From Prosthecobacter sp. (GTDB taxonomy: Bacteria; Verrucomicrobiota; Verrucomicrobiia; Verrucomicrobiales; Verrucomicrobiaceae): DNA of 64,000 nucleotides. The notes beneath the pieces were generated by a model that worked only from the letters and a program-made list of their open reading frames with translations, was not told the DNA's origin and ran no database searches. The DNA lies in NCBI GenBank assembly GCA_030833205.1, contig JAURHS010000005.1:1-64000 (forward strand). Reading direction: 5' to 3'. The position numbers and the translations under genes were made by a program. Below are positions 19,054 to 28,282 of this stretch, in pieces; positions within the stretch are counted from its first letter, which is position 1, and each line of letters opens with the position of its first letter.

Positions 19054-20277
19054 CTACAGCCTGCTGCAGCGTGGCTGATTGGCGGGGTCCGCAAAGAGAC
19101 CATCCTGCAGATTGCAGCCCAGACCTGGCTGCGTGGGGATGAGGGCCTGACCATCCTGGATCTGCGGCAGGTTGTCCACCAACCTGCTGTAGAAGGAGCG
19201 GATGTGAGCGCGCACGGTTTCCTGAAACACCACCTGCGTGCTTGCCCCTGCCAACTGCAGACCGGCAAACAAAGTCAGAGGACCGGTGCAGTCGTGAATG
19301 GTGGCCGGGATGTTGTAGGCCTGCGCCAGATCAATGACGCGCTTGGATTCGCTGATGCCCCCGTTCCAGGTTGGGTCCACCATGCAATAGTCACAGGCCT
19401 GAGCCTGCAAGACCGCCAGATACTCCTTGCGCCCAAGCAGCATTTCACTGGCCGCCACTGGCAACTGCGCACGCTCGCGGAAGGTGGCCAGCGTGCCGAC
19501 ATGATCCACACGCAGCACATCCTCGAGCCACAGCGGCTTGATCTCGCGCAGAGCCTCGGCAATGCGCAGGGCCGCAGGCAATTGGAAGAAGGCATGGCCC
19601 TCGATGGCGATATCCATCTTCATGCCAACGCGGTTGCGAATGTCCTCCAGGGGTTTCATCGCCTCGCGCAAATCCGCCCAGGAAATGTGCAAGCCACCGC
19701 GTTGATGCGCGGCGCGATCAAAGGGCCAGAGCTTCATCACCGAGATGCCCTCGGCCAACAACTCCTCAGCGAGGCGGCCTGCATCATGCAATGAGGACCA
19801 ATGATCCTGCAGCGGCCCGGGGCTGCCCACATCGCCATAACCCGGCCAACCAGGATGACGGGCCTGCACGCTCTGCCCGGTGAGCGCGCCGTAACTCGGG
19901 CCGCCGCTGGTGTTGTAGATGGGGATGCTGCCGCGCACCGGACCGCCAAGCAGACGATGCACCGGCAGATTCACGCTCTTGCCGAGGATGTCCCACAAGC
20001 AAAGGTCCAGCGCGCTGAGGGCGCGCATCTCCGCCCCGGGGTGGCCAAAGGGCGTGCAGCGCTCATACAGAAAGCGCCAGTGCGCCTCAATGGCCGTGGC
20101 CTCGGCCCCCAGCAGTCGCTCGGCCATCCAATCGTGGATCAACGCAGCCACCGCATGAGGCGTGTAGTAGGTCTCGCCATTGCCCACCAAACCATCGTCA
20201 GTGTGCACCCGCACCAGCAGCAGGTTGGGCATGACGGCGGAGGCAATGGCAGTCTCAATGGCGACGATCTTGGGCAT
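19054..20277 (-). CDS. Enolase superfamily (mandelate racemase/muconate lactonizing enzyme-like, sugar acid dehydratase type)
   Basis: RVHTDDGLVGNGETYYTP, ALDLCLWDILGK, KPLWLEDVL, ASEMLLGR, PTWNGGISESKRVIDLAQAY. Confidence 0.88.
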   Translation of the reverse strand: MPKIVAIETAIASAVMPNLLLVRVHTDDGLVGNGETYYTPHAVAALIHDWMAERLLGAEATAIEAHWRFLYERCTPFGHPGAEMRALSALDLCLWDILGKSVNLPVHRLLGGPVRGSIPIYNTSGGPSYGALTGQSVQARHPGWPGYGDVGSPGPLQDHWSSLHDAGRLAEELLAEGISVMKLWPFDRAAHQRGGLHISWADLREAMKPLEDIRNRVGMKMDIAIEGHAFFQLPAALRIAEALREIKPLWLEDVLRVDHVGTLATFRERAQLPVAASEMLLGRKEYLAVLQAQACDYCMVDPTWNGGISESKRVIDLAQAYNIPATIHDCTGPLTLFAGLQLAGASTQVVFQETVRAHIRSFYSRLVDNLPQIQDGQALIPTQPGLGCNLQDGLFADPANQPRCSRL

Positions 20278-20423
20278 AAAAGGTCTAGGGTACTGCCAGC
20301 AAACGCCCGAGGAAAGCCGGATCGCGCAGGACCGATCGCATTTCAGTCCACAGAAACCAGCGTTCGCCTGAGCATTTCAAAGCCCGACGGATAGCCGCCG
20401 CCGCCCGGAGCGTTTGCTTACCC

Positions 20424-21764
20424 ATGGTTTCACCATTCCTCAGTCATGCCCTTCTGCTTGGCTGCGCCCTGGCCTTGGGCAGCGCGCTGTCGGCTCAAGC
20501 CCCGGCCGGAGCCACGCCATTGTCACCGCCCAAACCTCCCGTCTCCGTGGCGCCCCACCTCGAGGTCCGATGGAAGGCAGGCTTGGCCACGCAGAAGGTC
20601 ACCCCGCCCCAGTTCATGTGGATGGCTGGCTACGGCGGCCGCAACAAACCCGCTGAGGGCAAGGTGCAGGATCTCTTCGCCAAGGCCATGGCCCTGGAGG
20701 ACGAAGCGGGCAACCGCGTGGTCATCGTCACTCTGGACTTGATCGGCGTGCCGCAGGCCCTGCGCCGCGAGATTGGCGCCAAGGCGCAGGAGCGCTTCAA
20801 ACTGCCGCCAAGTCATCTGCTGCTCAACGCCTCACACACTCACAGCGGCCCCATCCTGCGAACCACGCCCATCAGCGCTGAGGAGGAAAAAAACCCGCGC
20901 CTGCGACACAGTTGGCAATACACCCAGGACCTGCAGCGCAGTCTGGTGGAATTGATTGGCAGGGCCCTGCAAAACCTCACCCCGGCACGCCTGACCTGGA
21001 ACAAGGCGCGCTGCGGCTTTGCGATGAACCGCCGCCGCGACTACAGCCTGCCGCCCGATCATCCCAATGCCAATCGCGTGCCCAATCCCGACGGCCCAGT
21101 GGACCATGAGGTGCCGACGCTGCGCATCGAAGAACCCAATGGCCGTCCGCGCGCCTGCCTCTTTGGCTACGCCTGTCACAACACCAGCCTGGGCTTTTAC
21201 AACTGGTGCGGCGACTACGCCGGCTTTGCGCAGCAATTCCTGCAGGAGCATCGCCCCGATTTCACCGCCATGTTTCTCACCGGCTGCGGCGCGGATCAAA
21301 ACCCCTACCCCAGACGCAGCGATGTGGTGCCTGGCATCACTGATCTTGAGCTGTGCATGCAACACGGCCGCAGCCTCTCCAACGCCGTGGAGATGGCCAT
21401 GGTCGTCAATCCCAGGCCCATCATTGGCCGCCTGCGCGCTGCCATGCAGGAAGTCAAACTCAGTTACGCCAACTCCAAAAGACCCGATCACGACTACCCC
21501 GTGCAGGTCATCGCCCTGGGCGACGGCCTCAGCCTGATCACGCTGGGCAGCGAGGTGGTGGTGGATTATTCCCTGCGCTTCAAACGCGAACTGGGAAATC
21601 AATCAGGCATCTGGGTGGCGGGCTACAGCAATGATTACAACGGCTACATCCCCAGCCTGCGCGTGCTCAAGGAAGGCGGCTACGAAGCCGCTGCCGGATG
21701 GGCGCAAAGCGTTGAGGAACGAATCGCCGCCAAGGTGCATGAACTCTTCAAGGCCACCCGTTGA
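20424..21764 (+). CDS. Neutral/alkaline non-lysosomal ceramidase N-terminal-like protein
   Basis: N-terminal signal peptide; LLLNASHTHSGP, GYACHNTSLGFYNWCGDYAGFAQ, FLTGCGADQNPYPR. Confidence 0.8.
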   Translation: MVSPFLSHALLLGCALALGSALSAQAPAGATPLSPPKPPVSVAPHLEVRWKAGLATQKVTPPQFMWMAGYGGRNKPAEGKVQDLFAKAMALEDEAGNRVVIVTLDLIGVPQALRREIGAKAQERFKLPPSHLLLNASHTHSGPILRTTPISAEEEKNPRLRHSWQYTQDLQRSLVELIGRALQNLTPARLTWNKARCGFAMNRRRDYSLPPDHPNANRVPNPDGPVDHEVPTLRIEEPNGRPRACLFGYACHNTSLGFYNWCGDYAGFAQQFLQEHRPDFTAMFLTGCGADQNPYPRRSDVVPGITDLELCMQHGRSLSNAVEMAMVVNPRPIIGRLRAAMQEVKLSYANSKRPDHDYPVQVIALGDGLSLITLGSEVVVDYSLRFKRELGNQSGIWVAGYSNDYNGYIPSLRVLKEGGYEAAAGWAQSVEERIAAKVHELFKATR

Positions 21765-21801
21765 CGCGCCGCCGCCAGCCCCCTTCAACCTCACCCCTCT
21801 C

Positions 21802-23460
21802 ATGACCTCACTCCACACCCTCACCCTTCTCGCCGCGCTGATCTGCCTTGGCCTGAGCGCCGCTGAACCCGCCAAGCCCGCAGCAACGCCGGCACTGCTG
21901 AAACTGCAATTGCGGCAGCGTGACGCCCATGGCCGCGACAGCCTGCTCAACCAGAATTGGCTGCCATCACAAACGGCCCTGATCCTTTGTGACATGTGGG
22001 ACCTGCACCACTGCCAAAACGCAGTGATCCGCGAGAAGGAAATGGCGCCGCGACTCAATGCGGTGGCCGCCACCTTGCGCGAGCAGGGCGTGCTCATCAT
22101 TCACGCCCCAAGCAGCTGCATGGCCGCCTATGCCGAGCATCCCGCACGCAAGCGCGCGCAGGCTGCACCAAGCTCGCCGGATCTTCCCACGGAAATCAGC
22201 CAATGGTGCAAACAGTTGCCCAGTGAGCGCGGCGTCATTTACCCACTGGATCAAAGCGACGGCGGCGAGGACGATGATCCCAAGGCCCATGCGGAATGGG
22301 CGGCAAGTCTGCGCCAGCGCGGCCTCAACGAAAAGGCCCCTTGGACCCGGCAGATTGACCTCCTGAAGATTGACGCCCAACGCGACGCCATCAGCGACAG
22401 CGGCGTGGAAATCTGGAACCTGCTGGCCCAGCGCGGCATTCAGCGGGTGATCCTCGCCGGCGTGCACCTCAACATGTGCGTGGCTGGCCGGCCCTTTGGC
22501 CTGCGGCAGATGGCTCGTCATGGAAAGCAGGTGGTGCTTCTGCGCGACCTCACCGACACCATGTACAACCCCGCGCGCTGGCCCTTTGTCAGCCATCGCG
22601 AAGGCACCAAGCGCTTCATTTCGTATGTTGAGCAAACCCTCTGCCCCACGATCAGCAGCGAGCAGATTCTCGGCGGACAGCCCTTCACCTTCAGCGCGGC
22701 CACCGAGGGGCCCAAGCGCCTTCGCATCCTCCTGCTTGGCGACAGCACCACCGAGGCCAGCTTCCCCAAGCGCTTCGCCGCCAATGAGCCTCAGTTCGAG
22801 GACAGCCTGCGCATCCGTCTGGCCTGCGAACCCGGCCTGCCGCCCTGTGATGTGATCAACGAGGGCGTCAGCGGCGAGACCATTCGACGCCTGCTGGACA
22901 CGCGCTACGCCAAGGCCGTTGAAAAGCAGCCCAAGGCCGATTGGATCTTCATCCGCTATGGCATCAACGACCGCAGCAAACTGAAGCACTTTCCCACCGA
23001 TTACCCGCGCGATTTCAAGGAACTCGTCAGCCGCCTGCACCGCGATCATCCCGGCGCCAAATTGGTGCCCATGACCGCCATTCCCTATGCGGTGAACAAC
23101 CTGCATGAGGACATCAACAAAGTGGTGCGCGAAGCCGCCGCTGCTGAAAAGCTCGAGGTCTTCGACATCGTGCCGCGCTACCTTGCGGAGCTGAAGAAAC
23201 AGCCCGATGGCCTCAACTACCGCCGCTTTGCCTTGAGCCGAGTGCCCGAGGCCCTGCGCCCCCTGGCCACCGCCTACCTTGACCCAAGCGCCAAGGACCC
23301 CAGCGTGGTGGTGCTCGATGCCCGCCTCGATCCCCTGCTTGGCCATCTGCCCGGCTGGGCCGGTGATCGCCACCCCAGCCTTGCCGGCTACAACGCCATC
23401 GCCGATGAAACCGCGCGCTGGTTGAGCCCGCGCTTGAAACCCGACGCCGCCAAGCCCTGA
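21802..23460 (+). CDS. Isochorismatase-like cysteine hydrolase fused to SGNH/GDSL hydrolase
   Basis: N-terminal ALILCDMWDLHH..VILAGVHLNMCVAGR; C-terminal ILLLGDSTTEAS, GVSGET, YGINDRS, DRHPSLAGYNAIA. In-frame ATG at 21802 precedes a signal peptide. Confidence 0.85.
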   Translation: MTSLHTLTLLAALICLGLSAAEPAKPAATPALLKLQLRQRDAHGRDSLLNQNWLPSQTALILCDMWDLHHCQNAVIREKEMAPRLNAVAATLREQGVLIIHAPSSCMAAYAEHPARKRAQAAPSSPDLPTEISQWCKQLPSERGVIYPLDQSDGGEDDDPKAHAEWAASLRQRGLNEKAPWTRQIDLLKIDAQRDAISDSGVEIWNLLAQRGIQRVILAGVHLNMCVAGRPFGLRQMARHGKQVVLLRDLTDTMYNPARWPFVSHREGTKRFISYVEQTLCPTISSEQILGGQPFTFSAATEGPKRLRILLLGDSTTEASFPKRFAANEPQFEDSLRIRLACEPGLPPCDVINEGVSGETIRRLLDTRYAKAVEKQPKADWIFIRYGINDRSKLKHFPTDYPRDFKELVSRLHRDHPGAKLVPMTAIPYAVNNLHEDINKVVREAAAAEKLEVFDIVPRYLAELKKQPDGLNYRRFALSRVPEALRPLATAYLDPSAKDPSVVVLDARLDPLLGHLPGWAGDRHPSLAGYNAIADETARWLSPRLKPDAAKP

Positions 23461-23469
23461 CACACTGCC

Positions 23470-24879
23470 ATGCTGCGTTGCCTCGTTTTCTGCCTGCTGG
23501 CCCTGAGCCTGCAGGCTGCCCCCAAGCCCAACATTCTTTGGCTCATTGCCGAGGACTTTGGACCGCATCTGGGCTGCTATGGCGAAGCGCAGGTGCAGAC
23601 ACCACACCTCGATGGCCTGGCCGCGCGAGGCATGCGCCATGAGCGCTTCTACACCACGGCCCCAGTCTGTTCGCCGAGCCGCAGCGCACTGAACACCGGC
23701 ATGTACCAAACACGCATCGGCGCGCACAATCATCGCAGTCACCGAGACGACGGCTTCACACTGCCCGCCGGCGTGCAGTTGCTCAGTCAGCGTCTGCGCG
23801 CCGCAGGCTACTTCACGGCCAACTTGAAGCAACTGCCCAAGCCCGCGGATTTCGGCGGCAGCGGCAAAACGGATTGGAACTTCAGCCATGACCCCAAGCC
23901 CTTTGACGGCGAGAACTGGGAAGATCTGCGCAGCCATCAACCCTTCTACGCACAACTCAATTTCCAGGAGACGCATCGCAGCTTCCACGCCCCGGCCAAG
24001 GTGGATCCGGCCAAGGTCAAACTCCCGCCCTACTACCCGGACCACGAGATCACCCGCCGGGATTGGGCGCAGTATTTGGACAGCGCGATGGAACTGGACC
24101 GCAAGGTGGGTCTGGTGTTGGAACTGCTCAAACGCGATGGCCTGGCTGACAACACCATCGTCTGCTTCTTTGCCGACAATGGCGCCGCGCATGTGCGCGC
24201 CAAACAGTTCTGTTACGAGGAAGGCCTGCAGGTGCCCTTCATTTTGTACTGGCCAGCCGCGCTCAACCCTCCCGCAGATTATCAAGCCGGACAGGTCAGC
24301 AGGCGCCTGCTGCTCAGTCTGGATCTGCACGCCGCTGCGCTGGATTGGGCCGGTGCAGCGCTGCCCGCAAATCTCGATGGGCAGGTGTTTTTGGGCCCAC
24401 AGGCTCAACCACCAAGGCAGGTGGTCTTTGGTGCCCGCGATCGCTGCGATGAAACCGTGCTGCGCCTGCGCAGCGCGCGCGATGAGCGCCACCGCTACAT
24501 CCTCAATCTTGATCCCGGCAAGCCGCTGCTGCTGCCCAACGCCTACAAGGCGCAACAGTACCCGGTGTGGAATCTGATCGGCGAACTCAAGGCCAGCGGC
24601 CAGCTCAGCCCCGAAGCCCAGACCCTGGCCATTGAAGCCCTGCCCGAGGAGGAACTCTACGACCTTGAGGCCGACCCTCATCAACTGCATAACCTCGCCC
24701 AAAGTCCGCAACATCAGGAGATCCGTCGCCGTCTGCGCGCCGAGGTCGAGGCCTGGATGCAACAAACCCAGGATCAGGGCCGCCAACCCGAGCCTGAGGC
24801 CCTGGTCAGGAATCAAGGCTACCGCAAGGGCATGCCCGCCAAGAAACGCGCCAAGGCCGCCAAACCCAAGAGCCCCTGA
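23470..24879 (+). CDS. Sulfatase (type I, formylglycine-dependent)
   Basis: NILWLIAEDFGPHLGCYGE; CSPSR sulfatase signature in APVCSPSRSALNTGMY; FFADNGA. Confidence 0.93.
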   Translation: MLRCLVFCLLALSLQAAPKPNILWLIAEDFGPHLGCYGEAQVQTPHLDGLAARGMRHERFYTTAPVCSPSRSALNTGMYQTRIGAHNHRSHRDDGFTLPAGVQLLSQRLRAAGYFTANLKQLPKPADFGGSGKTDWNFSHDPKPFDGENWEDLRSHQPFYAQLNFQETHRSFHAPAKVDPAKVKLPPYYPDHEITRRDWAQYLDSAMELDRKVGLVLELLKRDGLADNTIVCFFADNGAAHVRAKQFCYEEGLQVPFILYWPAALNPPADYQAGQVSRRLLLSLDLHAAALDWAGAALPANLDGQVFLGPQAQPPRQVVFGARDRCDETVLRLRSARDERHRYILNLDPGKPLLLPNAYKAQQYPVWNLIGELKASGQLSPEAQTLAIEALPEEELYDLEADPHQLHNLAQSPQHQEIRRRLRAEVEAWMQQTQDQGRQPEPEALVRNQGYRKGMPAKKRAKAAKPKSP

Positions 24880-24932
24880 AAAGGGCACATCGGCATTGAC
24901 GGCAGGCAGGCTTGGCCTTGGATTGGAGCCAC

Positions 24933-27335
24933 ATGACCGACGCCAGCACCCCCACGGAGCAAGTCCCGCCCTGTCGCCGCTCCTGGCGCCTGGTGTTGGC
25001 CATTCAGGCGCTCAACGCCTTCAACGACAACTTCGTGAAGATGCTGCTGGTGACCTTCGCGGGCGCCGTGGCCACCGAGAGCGACCTTGGCCGCAGCATG
25101 CAGGTGTATTTGGGCGCCATCTTTGCCCTGCCCTACATTCTGTTTGCCCCGCTGGCTGGATGGCTCAGCGATCGCTTCTGCAAGCAACGGGTGATTCTGG
25201 CCATGCAACTGCTGCAGGTGCTCATCTTTGTTGGCTTCATCGCCGCGCTGGGTCTGCATGAGGCCAATCTGACTCTTGCCCTGAGCCTTGGCATTTTCTT
25301 TGCCTTGGCCACGCAGGCCGCAATCTTCGGCCCGGCCAAGCTGGGCGTCCTGCGCGATCTTCTCCCCGCCTCCGAACTGCAGCGCGCCAACAGCCTCATG
25401 CAGATGACCATGTTCATCGGCATTCTCGGCGGCATTGGCGCTGGCGGCAGCGTCTTTGGCCTTCGCCTCAAAAGCCTTGGCGATCCCTGGCAGGCGGCAA
25501 TGCTGCCCCTGCAAATCATCACTGCCCTGGCCTGCCTGCAAATTCTTGGCGCTTGGCTGGTTCGCCGCGGCAGGGGCAATCCGGATCTGCGCTTCCGCAT
25601 CAGCACTGCCTTTGAGCATTTCCATCATCTGCGCCTGACCTTTGCGCAGCCCCAACTGCGTGCCCCCATCATTGGCATCAGTTTGTTTTGGCTGTTTTGC
25701 TCAGCGATTGGTTCGATGGCCGTCATCATGTCGCAGGAGCGCCACCCGCAGGATGCGGCGGCGCGAGCCTTGGATCAGTCGCTGCTCTGCAGTCTGCCCG
25801 GCCTTGGGTTTATTTTGGGTGCCGCTCTCTGTGCGATTGCGGCCCGCCGCCAGGCCGAGCGCAGCGTGGTTCCACTCAGCGCCCTGGGCCTGGTGGGCGG
25901 CCTGCTGTGGATTGGATTGGGGCCGCTGCAAGGCAACATGGCCTTTGTCTCGATGGCCTTTGCCGGCACCTGCGCCAGCGCCTTCATGACGCCCTTGTAT
26001 GGCATTGTCCAACAACAGGCCAAGGGCGATCAACTCGCCCGCGTGCTCTCCAGCATGAATCTGCTGGACTGCGCCGCCAGCATCGTGGCCAACCTGCTTT
26101 GGGTGAAGGGCCTGCAGAGTCAGGGCGTGGGCGCCCAACCGCAGATTCTCTCCCTGCTGCCGCTGGCCTTCATCATGCTCTGGGCCGGCCTGCATCTGCT
26201 GACTCAACCGCCTCTGGCCAATCTGATTCTGGGATGGTTGCGCCTGTTTTATCACCTGCGCGCGCGGCACACCGGGCAACTGCCCAAGCGCGGCGGCGTG
26301 CTGATGCTGGCCAATCACCTCTCCTATGTGGATGCCTTGCTGATGGCCGCCTCAAGTCCGCGCCTGCTGCGCTTTGTGATGTGGGATGCCATCTACCACA
26401 AGCCTTGGCTGCGCTGGTTGTTCAAGCTGGCTGGAACCGTGCCCATCTCGCCCACACGCGCCAAGGAGGCCGTGCGCAGTGTCGCTGAGGCCCTGCAAAA
26501 CGAGCAAGTCGTGGCCCTCTTCCCCGAAGGTCAGATCAGTCGTCATGGGCTGCTCAACGGCATTCGCCCTGGCTACGCGTTGATGGCTCGCAAGGCCAAG
26601 GCCCCAGTGTTGCCGATCTGGCTCGATGGTCTCTATGGCTCCATCTTTTCCCATGCTGGCAACGCCTGCATGCGGCGCCTGCCCAGACGCCTGCGTTATC
26701 CAGTCACGGTGCATTACGGCCAAGCCATTGAGGCCGATCAAGCCAGCCCACAGGCCCTCATTGAGGCCTGGTTGGATCTGGCTGCCCAGGCCAATGCCGA
26801 ACGCGGCACAAGCAGCGCGCAGCGCAATGCGCAGGCCCTGCTGCATGTCGAGTGGCTTGGCCCCAAGGATCAGGTGCTCTGTCTGGCACCGTCCTCGAGC
26901 CTGATTTTTCAGACCCTTCAGGAATGGTCACAACTCTGCGGATGCCGCATCCTCAGCCAAGCCGATGCGGTGCCCGAGCAAGCGTTGGTGTTGGTGGGCA
27001 ACCACAGTCAATTGGCCGCCTGCAGTCTGCAGGCCAAACTGCGCTACTGCTGGGAGGATGAGTTCTCCTCGATGCCTGCGAATGCCCTGCCCGTCTTGAT
27101 CGGCGCGGAGAGCGGGTTGTTGCAGACCTTGAGCCTGCCGCATCCCCAGGATCAACCCCGCAGCGGTGAAAGCCAAATTGGCCATCGCCCCGGTTCCCCC
27201 GGCCGTCCCATGCTAGGCACCTTGAACGCTGCAGGCCTGCGCGCCTTGATGCAGCGGCACGATTGGCAACTCGACGATCAAGGTCTGCTGGTGCCGCGCA
27301 GCGCCGTGCAGGCCGCAACTTCCCCAACGGCGTGA
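24933..27335 (+). CDS. MFS transporter-PlsC acyltransferase fusion (LplT/Aas-like) with short residual C-terminal region
   Basis: N-terminal MFS helices (NAFNDNFVKMLLVTFAG, FAPLAGWLSDRFCK); PlsC motifs NHLSYVDALL and FPEGQIS; C-terminal HRPGSPGRPMLG. ATG at 24933 chosen. Confidence 0.85.
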   Translation: MTDASTPTEQVPPCRRSWRLVLAIQALNAFNDNFVKMLLVTFAGAVATESDLGRSMQVYLGAIFALPYILFAPLAGWLSDRFCKQRVILAMQLLQVLIFVGFIAALGLHEANLTLALSLGIFFALATQAAIFGPAKLGVLRDLLPASELQRANSLMQMTMFIGILGGIGAGGSVFGLRLKSLGDPWQAAMLPLQIITALACLQILGAWLVRRGRGNPDLRFRISTAFEHFHHLRLTFAQPQLRAPIIGISLFWLFCSAIGSMAVIMSQERHPQDAAARALDQSLLCSLPGLGFILGAALCAIAARRQAERSVVPLSALGLVGGLLWIGLGPLQGNMAFVSMAFAGTCASAFMTPLYGIVQQQAKGDQLARVLSSMNLLDCAASIVANLLWVKGLQSQGVGAQPQILSLLPLAFIMLWAGLHLLTQPPLANLILGWLRLFYHLRARHTGQLPKRGGVLMLANHLSYVDALLMAASSPRLLRFVMWDAIYHKPWLRWLFKLAGTVPISPTRAKEAVRSVAEALQNEQVVALFPEGQISRHGLLNGIRPGYALMARKAKAPVLPIWLDGLYGSIFSHAGNACMRRLPRRLRYPVTVHYGQAIEADQASPQALIEAWLDLAAQANAERGTSSAQRNAQALLHVEWLGPKDQVLCLAPSSSLIFQTLQEWSQLCGCRILSQADAVPEQALVLVGNHSQLAACSLQAKLRYCWEDEFSSMPANALPVLIGAESGLLQTLSLPHPQDQPRSGESQIGHRPGSPGRPMLGTLNAAGLRALMQRHDWQLDDQGLLVPRSAVQAATSPTA

Positions 27336-28219
27336 AGATCCTCTCTGGCCTGTTGGCATCTGCCGCTCTGGCGCTGCACCTGCCAGCCGCGCCGGGCGCA
27401 AGCCAGCCCTCGGCAGCGCCACCACTGCGCCTTGCCGAGGTGCCCAGAGATCTGAGCGAGGCCGCCGTGCAGTGGGCCGATCCGGCTCCAGGCAAACGCG
27501 TGCCACAGGTCAGCATGGGTTGGGAATGCAGCGAGGTGCATCACCTGCTGCAACTGCCCAGGGACTGGCGACCTGGCAGGCTCTATCCGGTCTTGGTTGA
27601 GTACCCTGGCAACCTTTATGACGATGGCCATGGCAATGTCTGCAGCGGCCTGCCAGCCTCCTGCACGCTGGGCCAGGGCTTGAGTGCAGGCGAGGGTCTG
27701 ATCTGGGTCAGCCTGCCCTTCATCGAGGAGCGCGCAGGCCAATGGGTCAATGCCCCGCGTTGGTGGGGCGATGAGACGCAGACCCGCAACTACTGCATGG
27801 CCACGGTGCGCGAGGTCTGCGCCCGCTATGGCGGCGACCCCAAGCGCCTCTTCATCGGCGGATTCTCGCGCGGCAGCATTGCCGCCAATCGCATCGGCCT
27901 GATGGACGAGGAAATCGCTTCCCTTTGGCGCGGCTTCATCTGTCATAGCCACTACGACGGCTCAAGGCGCTGGCCACAGGACGGAGGGGCGCCGGCCATT
28001 GCCGCAAGGCTGGCCCGCCTGCGCGGCAGGGCGCAGTGGATCAGCCACGAGATTGACCCCAAGGCCACGGCATTTTGGGAGCGTCTCGATCCCCGCGCCG
28101 GAAGATTCACCAAGGTGGCCCTGCCCTTTGCCGAACACAGCGCCGCATGGGTGCTTTGCGATCTGCCCCAGCGCCAACAACTGCGGCATTGGTTTGCCAG
28201 ACTCTGCGCCGAACCCTGA
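27332..28219 (+). CDS. Alpha/beta hydrolase, secreted esterase/depolymerase-like
   Basis: GTG start overlapping upstream TGA (GTGA); signal peptide VKILSGLLASAALALHLPAAPG; nucleophile elbow GGFSRGS. Confidence 0.7.
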   Translation: MKILSGLLASAALALHLPAAPGASQPSAAPPLRLAEVPRDLSEAAVQWADPAPGKRVPQVSMGWECSEVHHLLQLPRDWRPGRLYPVLVEYPGNLYDDGHGNVCSGLPASCTLGQGLSAGEGLIWVSLPFIEERAGQWVNAPRWWGDETQTRNYCMATVREVCARYGGDPKRLFIGGFSRGSIAANRIGLMDEEIASLWRGFICHSHYDGSRRWPQDGGAPAIAARLARLRGRAQWISHEIDPKATAFWERLDPRAGRFTKVALPFAEHSAAWVLCDLPQRQQLRHWFARLCAEP

Positions 28220-28282
28220 AGCGCGTCAGGCCGTTCATCAGCCACGGCAATCTGCTTGCCCTGTGGCCCGTAAAGTCCTTGG

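Noticed and set aside
21967-24888. 973-aa minus-strand ORF
   Set aside because: Fully antisense to the isochorismatase-SGNH and sulfatase genes, which carry clear family motifs; low-complexity Gly/Ala/Gln/Leu composition typical of GC-rich shadow ORFs.
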